Shown in pieces: positions 1-9,772 of a stretch of 64,000 bases of DNA (the first letter of the stretch is position 1; each line of letters starts with the position of its first letter). The notes beneath the pieces are model-generated. The model had not been told where the DNA came from. It searched no databases and saw nothing but the letters and a program-made list of their open reading frames with translations. The stretch comes from GWA2-66-18 sp036676805 (GTDB taxonomy: Bacteria > Elusimicrobiota > Elusimicrobia > UBA1565 > UBA9628), in NCBI GenBank assembly GCA_036676805.1, contig JAKFCD010000024.1, forward strand, positions 1 to 64,000, given 5' to 3'. A program made the translations under genes and the position numbers.

Positions 1-499
1 CGCGCTCCCCCCGGCGCCGCCTCCGCCGCGCGTCGCCCGGCGCCCGGCGCCGCCGGCCGAGCCGACGGGGCACGCCGACGGCCTGGTCCGCGTGTTCGGG
101 GTCGTCTACGACCTGGACACGGCGGCGCCGATCGCCGGCGCGGCGGCCCGCTTCAAGGGGGCCGGGCACACCGCCTGGACGGCGGCGACGGACGTCGACG
201 GCTTCTATGTCGTCGACATCCCGAGGCCGTACTTCGACGAGGCGATCTCCGCCGTCTTCTCGGCCGACGGCTATCGCGAGGGCCAGCTCGAGGACTCCCC
301 GTCGCCCTATTTCGAGCGGCCGGCGGAGATGCGGCGGGCCGTCATCGAGCAGCTCGCCCCGTCGGAGCTGGAGCCTTTGCCCGTGCGCTCGCGCCGGCCG
401 CTGCTGGCGCTCGACGTCGTGCTCGTGCCGAAGGTCCTACCCGAAGCGCCGGCGCGCCGCGGCCCGGAGCCGGAGCGCGGCGAACCCCGCCCCGAATAA
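1..499 (+). CDS. C-terminal part of a carboxypeptidase-regulatory-like (Ig-fold) domain protein, 5' end outside window
   Basis: The frame is open from base 2 without a stop, so the gene starts upstream of the window and only about 165 residues are visible. The first 30 visible residues are a proline/alanine-rich linker. They are followed by a segment (VFGVVYDLDTAAPIAGA ... TDVDGFYVVDIP) with the pattern of a carboxypeptidase regulatory-like beta-sandwich, in which a V-x-G-x-V-x-D start is followed by a T-D-x-D-G-x-Y turn. Such domains are usually extracellular or periplasmic add-ons of secreted or surface proteins. The tail is Pro/Arg/Glu-rich. A GTG at base 92 could serve as a start, but the uninterrupted upstream frame argues for truncation by the window edge. 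The function of the full protein is unknown. Confidence 0.55.
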   Translation, partial: ALPPAPPPPRVARRPAPPAEPTGHADGLVRVFGVVYDLDTAAPIAGAAARFKGAGHTAWTAATDVDGFYVVDIPRPYFDEAISAVFSADGYREGQLEDSPSPYFERPAEMRRAVIEQLAPSELEPLPVRSRRPLLALDVVLVPKVLPEAPARRGPEPERGEPRPE

Positions 500-553
500 G
501 CCCAGAGGACGTGCGCGGGCCGGCGCGCGCCGGTCGCCGCTCTTGGCTCGCCT

Positions 554-609
554 AGTGGTTGAAAATCATCCATTAAGTGGTTGAAAATCAACCACCTATG
601 GGTTATACT
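554..609 (+). promoter_or_regulatory. Promoter with duplicated palindromic operator for the AAA_14/DUF4143 ATPase
   Basis: A -35 TTGAAA (582-587) and a -10 TATACT (604-609) are 16 bases apart, and the ATG at 616 lies 6 bases after the -10, so the transcript is probably leaderless. The -35 is embedded in a perfect inverted repeat GTGGTTGA-AAA-TCAACCAC (577-595). A second, degenerate copy precedes it; the 15-mer AGTGGTTGAAAATCA occurs at 554-568 and again at 576-590, 22 bases (two helical turns) apart. This is a typical arrangement for a repressor binding two sites on one face of the helix. Confidence 0.6.
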
Positions 610-615
610 GTGGTC

Positions 616-1860
616 ATGTTCGCGCGCAATCTGACGCCGGCGCTCCTGAGCGCGCTCTCCGACAGCCCGGTCGTCTTCCTCAACGGCCCTCGACAGAGCG
701 GAAAGAGCACCTTGGTGCGCGGCCTCGCCGCCGGCCCGCATCGGGCCCGCTATTTGACCTTGGACGATCTTTCCGTCTTGTCGGCCGCGCGCGGCGACCC
801 GCGGGGCTTTCTGGCCGGCCTGGAGGGACCGGTGATCCTGGACGAGGTCCAGCGGGCGCCCGAGCTTTTCCTTCCGCTCAAGGCAGAAGTGGACCGGGAC
901 CGGCGTCCCGGGCGCTTCCTCCTGACGGGCTCGGCCAGCGTCACGGTCCTGCCGCGGCTTTCCCAGGCGCTGGTCGGGCGCATGGAGATCCTTACGCTCT
1001 GGCCGTTGTCGCAGGGCGAGGTGGAGGGCGCGAAGGAAGGCTTCATCGACGCGCTGTTCGACCCCGAGATGTCGCCGCCCGCGTTCAAGTCCTCGTCTCG
1101 AGCGGACCTCTTGAAGCGCGTCGTGCGGGGCGGCTATCCGGAACCCTTCGCGCGCGCGCAGGCGGAGCGGCGCCGTGCCTGGGTCGACTCGTATGTCGCG
1201 ACGATCATTCAGCGTGACGTTCAAGACCTGGCCAACATCGAGGGCCTGACCGTGCTTCCGCGTCTGCTCGGCCTGCTGGCGGCCCGCAGCGCCGGCTTGA
1301 TGAACTATGCCGAGCTCTCCCGAACGATGGGCCTGCCCCAGACGACCCTCAAGCGCTACCTGGCCCTCTTGGAGGCGACCTTCCTCTCGCATCCCGTCCC
1401 CCCTTGGAGCGGCAACCTGGGCAAGCGGCTGGTCAAGGCGCCGAAGCTCTTTCTCAACGACGCGGGCTTGGCGGCCGCCCTGCTGGCCGTCGACGCCGAG
1501 CGGCTCGGCTCCGACGGTTCACTGGCCGGGCCGCTCCTGGAAACCTTCGTCATGACGGAGCTGGCCAAGCAGTCGTCCTGGAGCCGGACCCGGCCCCGGC
1601 TTCATCATTTCCGGACGCAGACGGGCGCGGAGGTGGATTTCGTCCTCGAGGACTCCCGCGGCCGCTGCGTGGGCGTGGAGGTCAAGGCGGGCGGAGTCGG
1701 AACCGGCGACTTCAAGGGGCTCAAGGCGCTTTCCGAGATATTGGGAAAGCGTTTCGTGCGCGGAGTGGTCCTTTCCTCGAGCCCTGAGACGACTCCTTTC
1801 GCGCGGAACCTGCACGCCCTTCCGTTCAGCGCTCTGTGGCAGCTGCGCGCCGAGGACTAA
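616..1860 (+). CDS. AAA_14 ATPase with C-terminal DUF4143 domain
   Basis: Predicted 414-residue cytoplasmic P-loop ATPase. Walker A is GPRQSGKST (residues 24-32), Walker B is VILDEVQ (about 72-78), and an LTGSAS sensor-like strand lies near 103. The C-terminal half is a DUF4143 domain with an EVDFV...GVEVKAG pattern (about 338-360) that resembles the acidic/EVK core of restriction-endonuclease folds. These proteins are abundant in bacteria, often mobile, and of unknown role; a toxin-like or defence role has been suspected but is not shown here. I chose ATG 616 over GTG 577 because the promoter -10 (604-609) lies between them, and GTG 577 sits inside the operator palindrome. The gene converges with the Yej ATPase gene and the stop codons overlap by two bases, leaving no room for a terminator. 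Confidence 0.85.
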   Translation: MFARNLTPALLSALSDSPVVFLNGPRQSGKSTLVRGLAAGPHRARYLTLDDLSVLSAARGDPRGFLAGLEGPVILDEVQRAPELFLPLKAEVDRDRRPGRFLLTGSASVTVLPRLSQALVGRMEILTLWPLSQGEVEGAKEGFIDALFDPEMSPPAFKSSSRADLLKRVVRGGYPEPFARAQAERRRAWVDSYVATIIQRDVQDLANIEGLTVLPRLLGLLAARSAGLMNYAELSRTMGLPQTTLKRYLALLEATFLSHPVPPWSGNLGKRLVKAPKLFLNDAGLAAALLAVDAERLGSDGSLAGPLLETFVMTELAKQSSWSRTRPRLHHFRTQTGAEVDFVLEDSRGRCVGVEVKAGGVGTGDFKGLKALSEILGKRFVRGVVLSSSPETTPFARNLHALPFSALWQLRAED

Positions 1861-2857
1861 GGCTTAGGCTGGAGCGCCCCGGCGTAATGGCAGGCCACGC
1901 GGTGCGCCTCGCCGGAGTCCGCCCATGGGATCAGCGACGGGACCTCGAGCTTGCAGCGGGGCTGGGCGTAGGGGCAGCGCGTGTGGAAGCGGCAGCCGGG
2001 GGGAGGGTTGCGGGGGCTCGGGATCTCGCCTTCGAGGACGGGCTTGTCCTCGACCGAGCGGGAGGGGTCGGGCTCGGGGATCGAGGCCAGCAGGGCCTGC
2101 GTATACGGGTGCAGCGGCCGGCGGTGCAAGGTGTCGGCGTCGGCGAACTCGACGATCTTGCCCAGGTACATCACCGCGATGCGGTCGGAGACGTGCTTGA
2201 CCACCGCGAGGTCGTGGGCGATGAAGATGTAGGCCAGGCCCATCTCTTTTTGAAGCGTCAGCAGCAGGTTCAGGATCTGACTTTGGATCGAGACGTCCAA
2301 CGCGGACACCGGCTCGTCGCAGATGACGAGCTTGGGCTTGAGCGCGATGGCGCGCGCGATGCCGATGCGCTGGCGCTGGCCGCCGGAGAACTCGTGCGGG
2401 TAGCGGTCGAGCGCGCTTTCCGGCAGGCCGACCTTGTGCAGGAGCTCGCGCGCCCAGACGCGGCGCTGCTCCGGGCTTCCGACGCGGTGGATGAGGAAGG
2501 GCTCCTCCAGGATGAAGCCGACGGGGTGGGTCTGGTTGAGCGACTCGTACGGGTCCTGGAAGATGATGCCGAGGTCCTTGCGCAGCGCCCGGAGGTCGTT
2601 GCCGTGGACGTGGGCGAGATCGCGGCTATTGAATAGAACCTTGCCGTGCGTCGGATCGTAGAGGCGCAGGATGGCCTTGCCCAAGGTGGACTTGCCGCAG
2701 CCCGACTCGCCGACGATGCCCACGGTCTCGCCGGGGCGCACGTCGAAGCTGACGCCGTCGACGGCGTGGACCGTGGCGACGCGGCGGAAGAGCAGGCCCC
2801 CGTGGACGGGGAAGTGCATCTTGAGATCGCGGACCTCGAGCAGGGGCTTGTGAGCGC

Positions 2858-2861
<4 letters not shown>
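1857..2861 (-). CDS. Oligopeptide/microcin ABC transporter ATP-binding protein (OppF/DppF type)
   Basis: A 334-residue ABC ATPase of the peptide-import class. Visible are Walker A GESGCGKST, signature SGGQRQRIGIARA, Walker B VICDEPVSALD and the C-terminal oligopeptide-binding extension with RCPYAQPRC. It would energise uptake together with the second ATPase encoded just upstream. I chose the GTG at 2861 because it overlaps the stop of the preceding gene as GTGA and has GGAGG seven bases ahead. An ATG at 2876 (MGGAR...) is in frame but has no ribosome site. In E. coli YejF both ATPase halves are one polypeptide; here they are two genes. It is the last gene of the five-gene operon. Confidence 0.9.
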
Positions 2862-3838
<977 letters not shown>

Positions 3839-3839
3839 A

Positions 3840-5657
3840 TCAGTTCTCCCGGTAGGTCTTGTCGACCAAGGTGACCGGGGGGAAGGTCTTGCCGGACTTC
3901 ATCGCGGCGAGGGTCTCCTTCTTGGCGTCCTCGTCGAGCCAGAACATGCCGTCCCAGGCGTCGGATTCCTTGAACAGGTAGAGGATCGGATCATCGGAGG
4001 TCCGCGTTCCCGGAGGGTTGGGCCACTTCACCCAGCGCCAGTAGGCGACGCGCCAGTAGGGCACCTTCCAGGTCGGGATGTAGGCGGCGATCTCCCAGAT
4101 GCGCTTCTGTATCCGGCGCGAGAGCTCGTCGCGCTTGTCCGCGTCGAACTCGGCGCGCCAGGCCGTGATCATCTTGTCGAGCGCCGGGTCGTCGGTGTTG
4201 GAGAAGTTGTTCGTCTGGGGCTTGTGGGCGTTGACGCCGTGGTACTGCCCCCAGTACTCCGGCTGGCGCTGGGCGCCCCAGCCCGAGTAGGCGATCTCGT
4301 GCTTCTTCTCGAGCATCGTCTTGAAGCTCGCCGCAGGATCGAGGAGCTGCAAGGTCAGCTCGATGCCGGCCTTCTTGGCCTCCTCCTTGAGCACGACGAC
4401 CCGCTCGTTGTGGGAGGCGTGGCCGTAGGTGACGCGCGCGCTCAGGCGCCGTCCGTCCTTGACCCGGATCCCGTCGGGGCCGCGCTTGCCCCAGCCGGCC
4501 TTGGTCAGGTGCATGTCGGCCTTCTTGAGGTCGAAGGGGCGGGCCTTGAGCTCGCGGTTGGTGCCCTTGCCGTAGCCCTCGTTGCTGGAGTTGAGGCGCT
4601 CGTAGTCGCCGCGCAGGACGGTGCTCAGGACCTTGTCGACGTTCATCGCGTGCTGGAAGCCCAGGCGCACGTCCCGGTCCTTGAAGAGGTCGACGTCCTG
4701 GTTCAGCCACATGCCGTACTCGGGCTGCGGGCGGTCCTCGTAGAACCACAACTTGCGGACGTAGCCCTTGTCGAAGACGTCGCCCTTGGCCTTGTCGTGC
4801 CAGTACTGGGGGATGGTCAGGGAGAACCCGTCGAGTTGGCCCTTCTTGAAGTGCTCGAAGGCGATGTTCTGGTCCCGGATGACCTTCAGGACGATGCGGT
4901 CGACGTTGTAGCGGTTCTTGAAGTACTTGAGGTCCGCGCCCCACCAATCCTTCTTGCGCTCGAAGACGATCTCCTTGCCCTTCTCGATGGAGGAGATCTG
5001 ATAAGGCCCGGTGTTGGGCTCGATCTTCCAGTTCACGTCGCGCACCCAGTTCTCGTCGAGCTTGTGGAAGCGGCTCGAGCGGGGGTGGAAGCCCTCGGCG
5101 AGGGTGTAGTGCAGGTCGAAGTGGTTGTGGCGGTCGCGGCTTATGATAGCGAAGGTCTTGTCGTCGATGATGAGGATCTTGTCGAACTTCGTCGAGTAGT
5201 GCTCGTTGTACCAGGGCGCGACGATGGCCTTGGAGCGCATCATCTCCAGGCCGAAGGCGTAGTCCATCGAGACGACCGGGGCTCCGTCGGACCAGGCGGC
5301 CTTCGGGTGGATCTTGAAGTAGATGGACTTCTGGTCGGGGCCGTAGGCCCAGTGCGTCGCCAGCCCGGGGATGACCTTGCGGGTGTTCGGGTGGAAGTAG
5401 GTCAGCTCGGTGTGATTGGCGTTGATGAAGGTGCGGAAGCTGTCGTTGGCGTCCGGGCCGACCGTGCGCAGGGTCAGCGGGAAGGAGAGGATGTGGGCGT
5501 AGAAGGTCCCGCCCTTCTTGGCCGCGGGGTCGGCGTAGACGGGGTCCGCCTCGTTGGTCTGCCACTTGAGGCCGGCGGGCAGGGAAGCCTTCTCCCAGTG
5601 GGGGCTCGAGGCGGCGGCGGGAACGGCGAGCAGGATGGAGAGCAGCAAAGTTTTCAT
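3840..5657 (-). CDS. yejA: Periplasmic substrate-binding protein of a Yej/Opp-type ABC transporter (SBP_bac_5 family)
   Basis: A 605-residue family 5 extracellular solute-binding protein. It has a Sec signal peptide (MKTLLLSILLAVPAAASS, cleavage probably after AAA) and no lipobox. The long body is typical of peptide-binding proteins, with features such as TYFHPNTRKVIPGLATHWAYG and GPYQISSIEKGKEIVFERK. Its neighbours are YejB- and YejE-like permeases, so a YejA-type ligand (microcin C-like or other oligopeptides) is the best guess; the true ligand cannot be read from sequence. The ATG at 5657 is preferred over an in-frame ATG at 5675 because it starts the signal peptide and has GAGG eight bases upstream, while 5675 would overlap the permease gene. 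Confidence 0.88.
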   Translation of the reverse strand: MKTLLLSILLAVPAAASSPHWEKASLPAGLKWQTNEADPVYADPAAKKGGTFYAHILSFPLTLRTVGPDANDSFRTFINANHTELTYFHPNTRKVIPGLATHWAYGPDQKSIYFKIHPKAAWSDGAPVVSMDYAFGLEMMRSKAIVAPWYNEHYSTKFDKILIIDDKTFAIISRDRHNHFDLHYTLAEGFHPRSSRFHKLDENWVRDVNWKIEPNTGPYQISSIEKGKEIVFERKKDWWGADLKYFKNRYNVDRIVLKVIRDQNIAFEHFKKGQLDGFSLTIPQYWHDKAKGDVFDKGYVRKLWFYEDRPQPEYGMWLNQDVDLFKDRDVRLGFQHAMNVDKVLSTVLRGDYERLNSSNEGYGKGTNRELKARPFDLKKADMHLTKAGWGKRGPDGIRVKDGRRLSARVTYGHASHNERVVVLKEEAKKAGIELTLQLLDPAASFKTMLEKKHEIAYSGWGAQRQPEYWGQYHGVNAHKPQTNNFSNTDDPALDKMITAWRAEFDADKRDELSRRIQKRIWEIAAYIPTWKVPYWRVAYWRWVKWPNPPGTRTSDDPILYLFKESDAWDGMFWLDEDAKKETLAAMKSGKTFPPVTLVDKTYREN

Positions 5658-5667
5658 GTAAATAACC

Positions 5668-6720
5668 TCATTCATAGACGGTGTGACGGCGGGGATCGAA
5701 GGCTTCGCGGACGGCCTCGCCCACGAAGGTGACCATCGTGAGCAGCGCGATCATGGAGACGACGACCGAGGCCGCCATCCAGATGGAGTCGAGGCGGTTG
5801 GTGCCCTGGCGCAGCAGCTCGCCCCAGGAGGGCGTCGGCGGCGGGAGGCCGAAGCCGAGGTAGTCCAGCGACGTCAGCGCGACGATGCCGCCCGAGACCG
5901 AGAAGGGGATGAAGGTCACGATGACCGAGATCGTGTTGGGCAGGATATGCCGGAAGATGATGTAGGAGTCGCGCGCGCCGGCGGCCCGCGCGGCCTGGAC
6001 GTACTCCCGGATCTTCTGCTTGTAGACGGCCGTGCGCATGTACCAGGTCATCCCCATCCAGCCGAAGAACATCATGATGAAGATGAGGGTGAAGAAGTTG
6101 GGGACCATGATGGAGGCGACGATGATGATGACGTAGAGGAACGGCACGTTCGACCAGACCTCGATGAGGCGCTGGAAGAACATGTCGAAGGCCCCGCCGT
6201 AGTAGCCCATCGCGCAGCCGATGGAGATGCCGACGACGTAGTTGCACAGCAGCAGCAGCAGGGAGAAGATGATCGCGGTGCGAAAGCCGTAGATCAGGCG
6301 CGCGAGGACGTCGCGCCCGGAGGTGTCGGTGCCGAGGAAGTGCCGGGACGCGAAGTCGGGGGCGGTGGGCGGGTAGACGCCCTCGGGGAGGTCGTTCTCG
6401 TAGGCGTTGTAGGGGATGGGCGGGAGAAGGACGAAGTCCCCGCGGTCCGCCTCCTCGAACGTCTTCTTGAGCCGGCGGTAGTTCGTCTCGTACTGGTAGT
6501 CCTGCCCGAACTCCGTCCCCGGACGAATGGCGCCGTAGGCCGGAAAGCTCCAGCGCCCCTCGTGGCGCACGACGAGCGCGCGGTTGCTGACGAACAGCTC
6601 GGCGAAAAAGGACATGACGATCGCCGCGGTCAGGAGCACGGCCGACCACCAGCCGCGCCGGATGCGGGCGAAGCGCGAGAACTTCTTCCTCGTCAGGGGG
6701 TCGAGGCGGGGGAAAATCAT
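5668..6720 (-). CDS. yejE: ABC transporter permease, YejE-like
   Basis: A 350-residue inner-membrane permease. After the first membrane helix it carries the long periplasmic insertion typical of YejE (…NRALVVRHEGRWSFPAYG... through FLGTDTSGRDVLARLIYG). It then has the BPD_transp_1 core with the EAA loop ARAAGARDSYIIFRHILPN and the conserved ending TSLDYLGFGLPPPTPSWGELL. It should form the translocation pore with the YejB-like partner. Start and stop overlap the neighbouring gene as ATGA (6717-6720), which indicates translational coupling. Confidence 0.9.
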   Translation of the reverse strand: MIFPRLDPLTRKKFSRFARIRRGWWSAVLLTAAIVMSFFAELFVSNRALVVRHEGRWSFPAYGAIRPGTEFGQDYQYETNYRRLKKTFEEADRGDFVLLPPIPYNAYENDLPEGVYPPTAPDFASRHFLGTDTSGRDVLARLIYGFRTAIIFSLLLLLCNYVVGISIGCAMGYYGGAFDMFFQRLIEVWSNVPFLYVIIIVASIMVPNFFTLIFIMMFFGWMGMTWYMRTAVYKQKIREYVQAARAAGARDSYIIFRHILPNTISVIVTFIPFSVSGGIVALTSLDYLGFGLPPPTPSWGELLRQGTNRLDSIWMAASVVVSMIALLTMVTFVGEAVREAFDPRRHTVYE

Positions 6721-7739
6721 TGGAACTTGACCCGGGGATCGACGAGGGCCACGCACACGTCGGAGAGGATGTTGCCGAGCAGGAACAGCAGAGAGGAGAT
6801 CACGAGTATGCCCATGACGACGGGATAGTCGCGCTCGACGACCGACTCGTAGCCGAGCAGGCCGAAGCCGTTGATGTTGAAGATCGTCTCGACGAGGAAG
6901 GACCCGGCGAGCACCCGAGAAATCTCGTTGCCGAAGTGCGTGGCGATGGGGATGAGGCTGTTGCGCAGGGCGTGGCGCAGGACCGCGCGCTTGAAATCGA
7001 GGCCCTTGGCGATGGCCGTGCGGACGTAGTCGGCCGCGAGGTTGTCCATCAGCGAGTTCTTCGTCAGGAAGGTCATCACCGCGAAGGACCCGGCCATGTA
7101 CGCCGTCAGGGGCAAGGTCGTGTGCCAGGCCAGGTCCTTGGCCTTGCCCCAGAGGCTCAGCTCGGAGAACTCCCGGGAGGTGAAGCCGCTGAGCGGGAAG
7201 ATCTCCCAATAAGAGGAGAAGACGATGAGCAGGAGGATGCCGACGACGTAGTTCGGGATCGCGTAGCCGATGAACACGAAGATCGAGGAGGCGTTGTCGA
7301 GCGGGGTGCGGTGGCGCACCGCCTTGAGTATGCCCAGCGGCACGCAGATCGTGTACGTGAGGAAGAGCGTCGTCAGGCCGAAGAAGATGGAGACGGGGAA
7401 GCGGTCCTTGATGAGGCCCCAGACCGGCTCGTTGTAGCGCGAGGAGACGCCCAGGTCGAGGTGGAAGACCTTCCAGATCCACTGGACGTAGCCGACGAGC
7501 AGCGGCTTGTCGAGGCCGTAGTACTCCTTGAGCTCCTGGATCTGGCTCTCCGAGAGGGCGGTCGAGCCGACCCGGTCGCTCCCGCCGGAGCGGCCGTCGG
7601 CCTGCATCTGCTGGGCCTGGGCGATCATGCGCTCGACGGGGCCGCCGGGCACGAAGCGGGTGATGGCGAAGACCATGAGCGTCACCCCAAGGAAGGTCGG
7701 CAGTACGAGGAGGAGGCGTCGCGCGAAATAAGCGGCCAT
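6717..7739 (-). CDS. yejB: ABC transporter permease, YejB-like
   Basis: A 340-residue inner-membrane permease, the first gene of the operon. It begins with the conserved YejB/DppB start (YFARRLLLVLPTFLGVTLMVF..RFVPGGPVE), has a Q/G-rich insertion after the first helix as in YejB, and carries an EAA loop TAIAKGLDFKRAVLRHALRN. The ending FLLGNILSDVCVALVDPRVKF is characteristic of this family. No clear ribosome-binding site is seen before the ATG. The intergenic region (7740-7871) to the divergent YgfK-like gene contains one copy of a dispersed palindromic repeat. Confidence 0.9.
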   Translation of the reverse strand: MAAYFARRLLLVLPTFLGVTLMVFAITRFVPGGPVERMIAQAQQMQADGRSGGSDRVGSTALSESQIQELKEYYGLDKPLLVGYVQWIWKVFHLDLGVSSRYNEPVWGLIKDRFPVSIFFGLTTLFLTYTICVPLGILKAVRHRTPLDNASSIFVFIGYAIPNYVVGILLLIVFSSYWEIFPLSGFTSREFSELSLWGKAKDLAWHTTLPLTAYMAGSFAVMTFLTKNSLMDNLAADYVRTAIAKGLDFKRAVLRHALRNSLIPIATHFGNEISRVLAGSFLVETIFNINGFGLLGYESVVERDYPVVMGILVISSLLFLLGNILSDVCVALVDPRVKFQ

Positions 7740-7793
7740 GCGGTAGGTCTAGAGTAGCCATTCTGAGGGGGTCCCGCAACGGGAGATCCGGAG

Positions 7794-7832
7794 GTCATCA
7801 CCTTTACAGCCAGAAGTGGAGGTAATGGGGAT
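7794..7832. repeat. Dispersed 39-base palindromic repeat, copy A (degenerate)
   Basis: It aligns without gaps over 39 bases to copies at 11095-11133 and 19919-19957. Shared ends are GTCAT at the left and GGTAATGGGGAT at the right. In this copy the inverted repeat is decayed (left arm CATCACCTTTAC). It lies between the divergent yejB and YgfK-like genes. Confidence 0.55.
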
Positions 7833-7845
7833 GGCGCGGCCGATG

Positions 7846-7871
7846 TACAATAGACTCATGGAGGCGTTCTG
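7846..7871 (+). promoter_or_regulatory. Candidate -10 and minimal leader of the YgfK-like gene
   Basis: TACAAT (7846-7851) is followed six bases later by an ATG (7858) that opens a four-codon frame (ATG GAG GCG TTC TGA). Its stop overlaps the ATG of the YgfK-like gene as TGATG. The same bases supply the GGAGG ribosome site for the real start at 7872. Transcription probably starts at or just before 7858, giving a leader of about 14 bases. No good -35 is visible. Confidence 0.35.
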
Positions 7872-9764
7872 ATGGCCGACTTCGTCCCGCAGCCGCTCGG
7901 GCGGCTGGCCGCCCGCATGTTCCGCGAGCTCGAGCTCAAGGACGCGGTGTTCGACCTGCCTCGGCGGTCCTTCTTCACCGGCGACCCGAAGAAGGACTTC
8001 TCCGTGCGCTTCCACGGCATGACGGCCTCCTCCCCGCTCGGGCCCGCCGCGGGGCCGCACACCCAGCTGGCGCAGAACATCGTCCTGGCCTGGCTCGGCG
8101 GAGCGCGCATCTTCGAGCTCAAGACCGTGCAGATCATGGACCGCCTCAAGATCCCGCGCCCGTGCATCGATATGCGCAACGTGGGCTACAACGTGGAGTG
8201 GTCCCAGGAGCTGCGCATCGAGGAGTCCCTCGACGAGTACGTGAAGGCCTCGATGCTCATCGACCTGCTGAAGGCGAGCGGGAAGATCCCTCTGGCCCCG
8301 GGCTTCGACCGCTCGATCTTCGACCTGAGCGTCGGCTACGACCTCAAGGGCGTCAAGAGCGAGAAGGTCCGGACCTTCATCGCGGGGATGAAGGACGCGA
8401 GCGGGGTGGTCGAACGCCTGCGCGGCGAGCTCCCCGAGGCCGTGCGCGGGACCATGTTCCAGACCAAGATATCCGGCTCGGTCACCTTGAGCACCTTCCA
8501 CGGCTGCCCGCCCGACGAGATCGAGGCCATCGCCGACTTCATGATGACGGAACTGGGCCTCGATTGCATCATCAAGCTCAACCCGACCTTGCTGGGTCCC
8601 AAGGACCAGCGGGCCTTGTTCAACGACGCCTTGGGCTACGGGGACATCACCGTGCCCGAGGAGGCATTCGCCAAGGACGCGACCTGGGAGCAGGCTTGCG
8701 GGTTCGTCGAGAGACTTTCGGCTAAAGCCGAAAAAATCCGGCGCGGGTTCGGGGTCAAGTTCAGCAACACCCTCGTGGTCGAGAATAAAGAAGGGTTTCT
8801 GCCGGCCGCCGAAAAGACCATGTATCTCTCCGGCGCGCCCCTGCACGTGCTGGCGATGACTATGGTCGGGCGCTTCAGGGAGCGCTTCGGCGAAGCCGTG
8901 CCGGTCTCGTTCTCCGCCGGGATCGACAAGGTGAATTTTCCCGACGCGGTCTCCCTCGGCCTGGTGCCCGTCACGGTATGCAGCGATCTTCTCGCTCCGG
9001 GCGGCTATGGGAGACTCAAGGGGTACTCCGAGGAATTGTCCCGGCGCATGGACGCCGTCGGCGCCTCCACGATTCCCCAATTCATCGCCAAGACCCGCGG
9101 CGGCTCGATCCTCGCCAACACCAAGTCATACGTCGCCTCGGCGACGTATGATCCGCGCTACGCGAAGGCGAAGAACTCGGCCCTGCCCAAGAAGATCGGC
9201 ACTCACCTGGTCCTCTTCGACTGCGTGAGCTGCGACAAGTGCGTTCCGGTGTGCCCCAACGACGCGAACTTCACCTATGTCCTGCCGCGCGGCGAGGTGC
9301 CTGTCGTCAAGCTCCGGCTCGACGGCGGCGCCTGGACGAGCCGGACCGAGGGCTCGCTGCGCTTCGACAAGAAGCACCAGCTCGCCAACTTCGCCGATTT
9401 CTGCAACGAGTGCGGCAACTGCGACGTGTTCTGCCCCGAGGACGGCGGACCGTACATCGTCAAGCCGCGCTTTTTCGGCACGCGCGAATTCTGGGCGCAA
9501 AGCAAGGAGCGCGACGGGTTCTTCATCGCGGGCGACGCCGTGCACGGGCGCTTCTCGGGGAAGGAGTACAGCCTTGTCGTCCGAGGGGGCGAGGCTGAAT
9601 ACGCCGGGCCGGGGTTCCGCGTGAGCTATGCCATGGCCGATCCGGCGGGGACCGTGAACGGGGCGGCCGCGTGCGAGGTGGACCTGACCTACGCTTTTAT
9701 CATGGACCTGCTGCGCAACGCGCTCCTGGCGCCGGACGCCGTCAGCTACGTCAACGCCGGTTAA
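7872..9764 (+). CDS. YgfK-like FMN/iron-sulfur oxidoreductase lacking the GltD-type domain
   Basis: A 630-residue protein similar to the N-terminal and ferredoxin parts of YgfK (the so-called selenate reductase subunit found in ygf purine-catabolism clusters). Residues about 40-440 look like a dihydroorotate-dehydrogenase-type FMN barrel (HGMTASSPLGPAAGP, FELKTVQIMDR, STFHGCPPDEI, GGSILANTKSY). Two ferredoxin motifs follow, CVSCDKCVPVCP (about 451-462) and CNECGNCDVFCP (about 511-522). E. coli YgfK is about 1030 residues and carries a GltD-like FAD/NAD reductase segment; that segment is missing here, so an external electron partner is needed. ATG 7872 has GGAGG seven bases ahead. The gene is near, but opposite to, the hydroxylase/amidohydrolase block at 11146-18563. 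The substrate is unknown; the name selenate reductase is not supported by biochemistry in most hosts. Confidence 0.75.
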   Translation: MADFVPQPLGRLAARMFRELELKDAVFDLPRRSFFTGDPKKDFSVRFHGMTASSPLGPAAGPHTQLAQNIVLAWLGGARIFELKTVQIMDRLKIPRPCIDMRNVGYNVEWSQELRIEESLDEYVKASMLIDLLKASGKIPLAPGFDRSIFDLSVGYDLKGVKSEKVRTFIAGMKDASGVVERLRGELPEAVRGTMFQTKISGSVTLSTFHGCPPDEIEAIADFMMTELGLDCIIKLNPTLLGPKDQRALFNDALGYGDITVPEEAFAKDATWEQACGFVERLSAKAEKIRRGFGVKFSNTLVVENKEGFLPAAEKTMYLSGAPLHVLAMTMVGRFRERFGEAVPVSFSAGIDKVNFPDAVSLGLVPVTVCSDLLAPGGYGRLKGYSEELSRRMDAVGASTIPQFIAKTRGGSILANTKSYVASATYDPRYAKAKNSALPKKIGTHLVLFDCVSCDKCVPVCPNDANFTYVLPRGEVPVVKLRLDGGAWTSRTEGSLRFDKKHQLANFADFCNECGNCDVFCPEDGGPYIVKPRFFGTREFWAQSKERDGFFIAGDAVHGRFSGKEYSLVVRGGEAEYAGPGFRVSYAMADPAGTVNGAAACEVDLTYAFIMDLLRNALLAPDAVSYVNAG

Positions 9765-9772
9765 AGGCTGAA

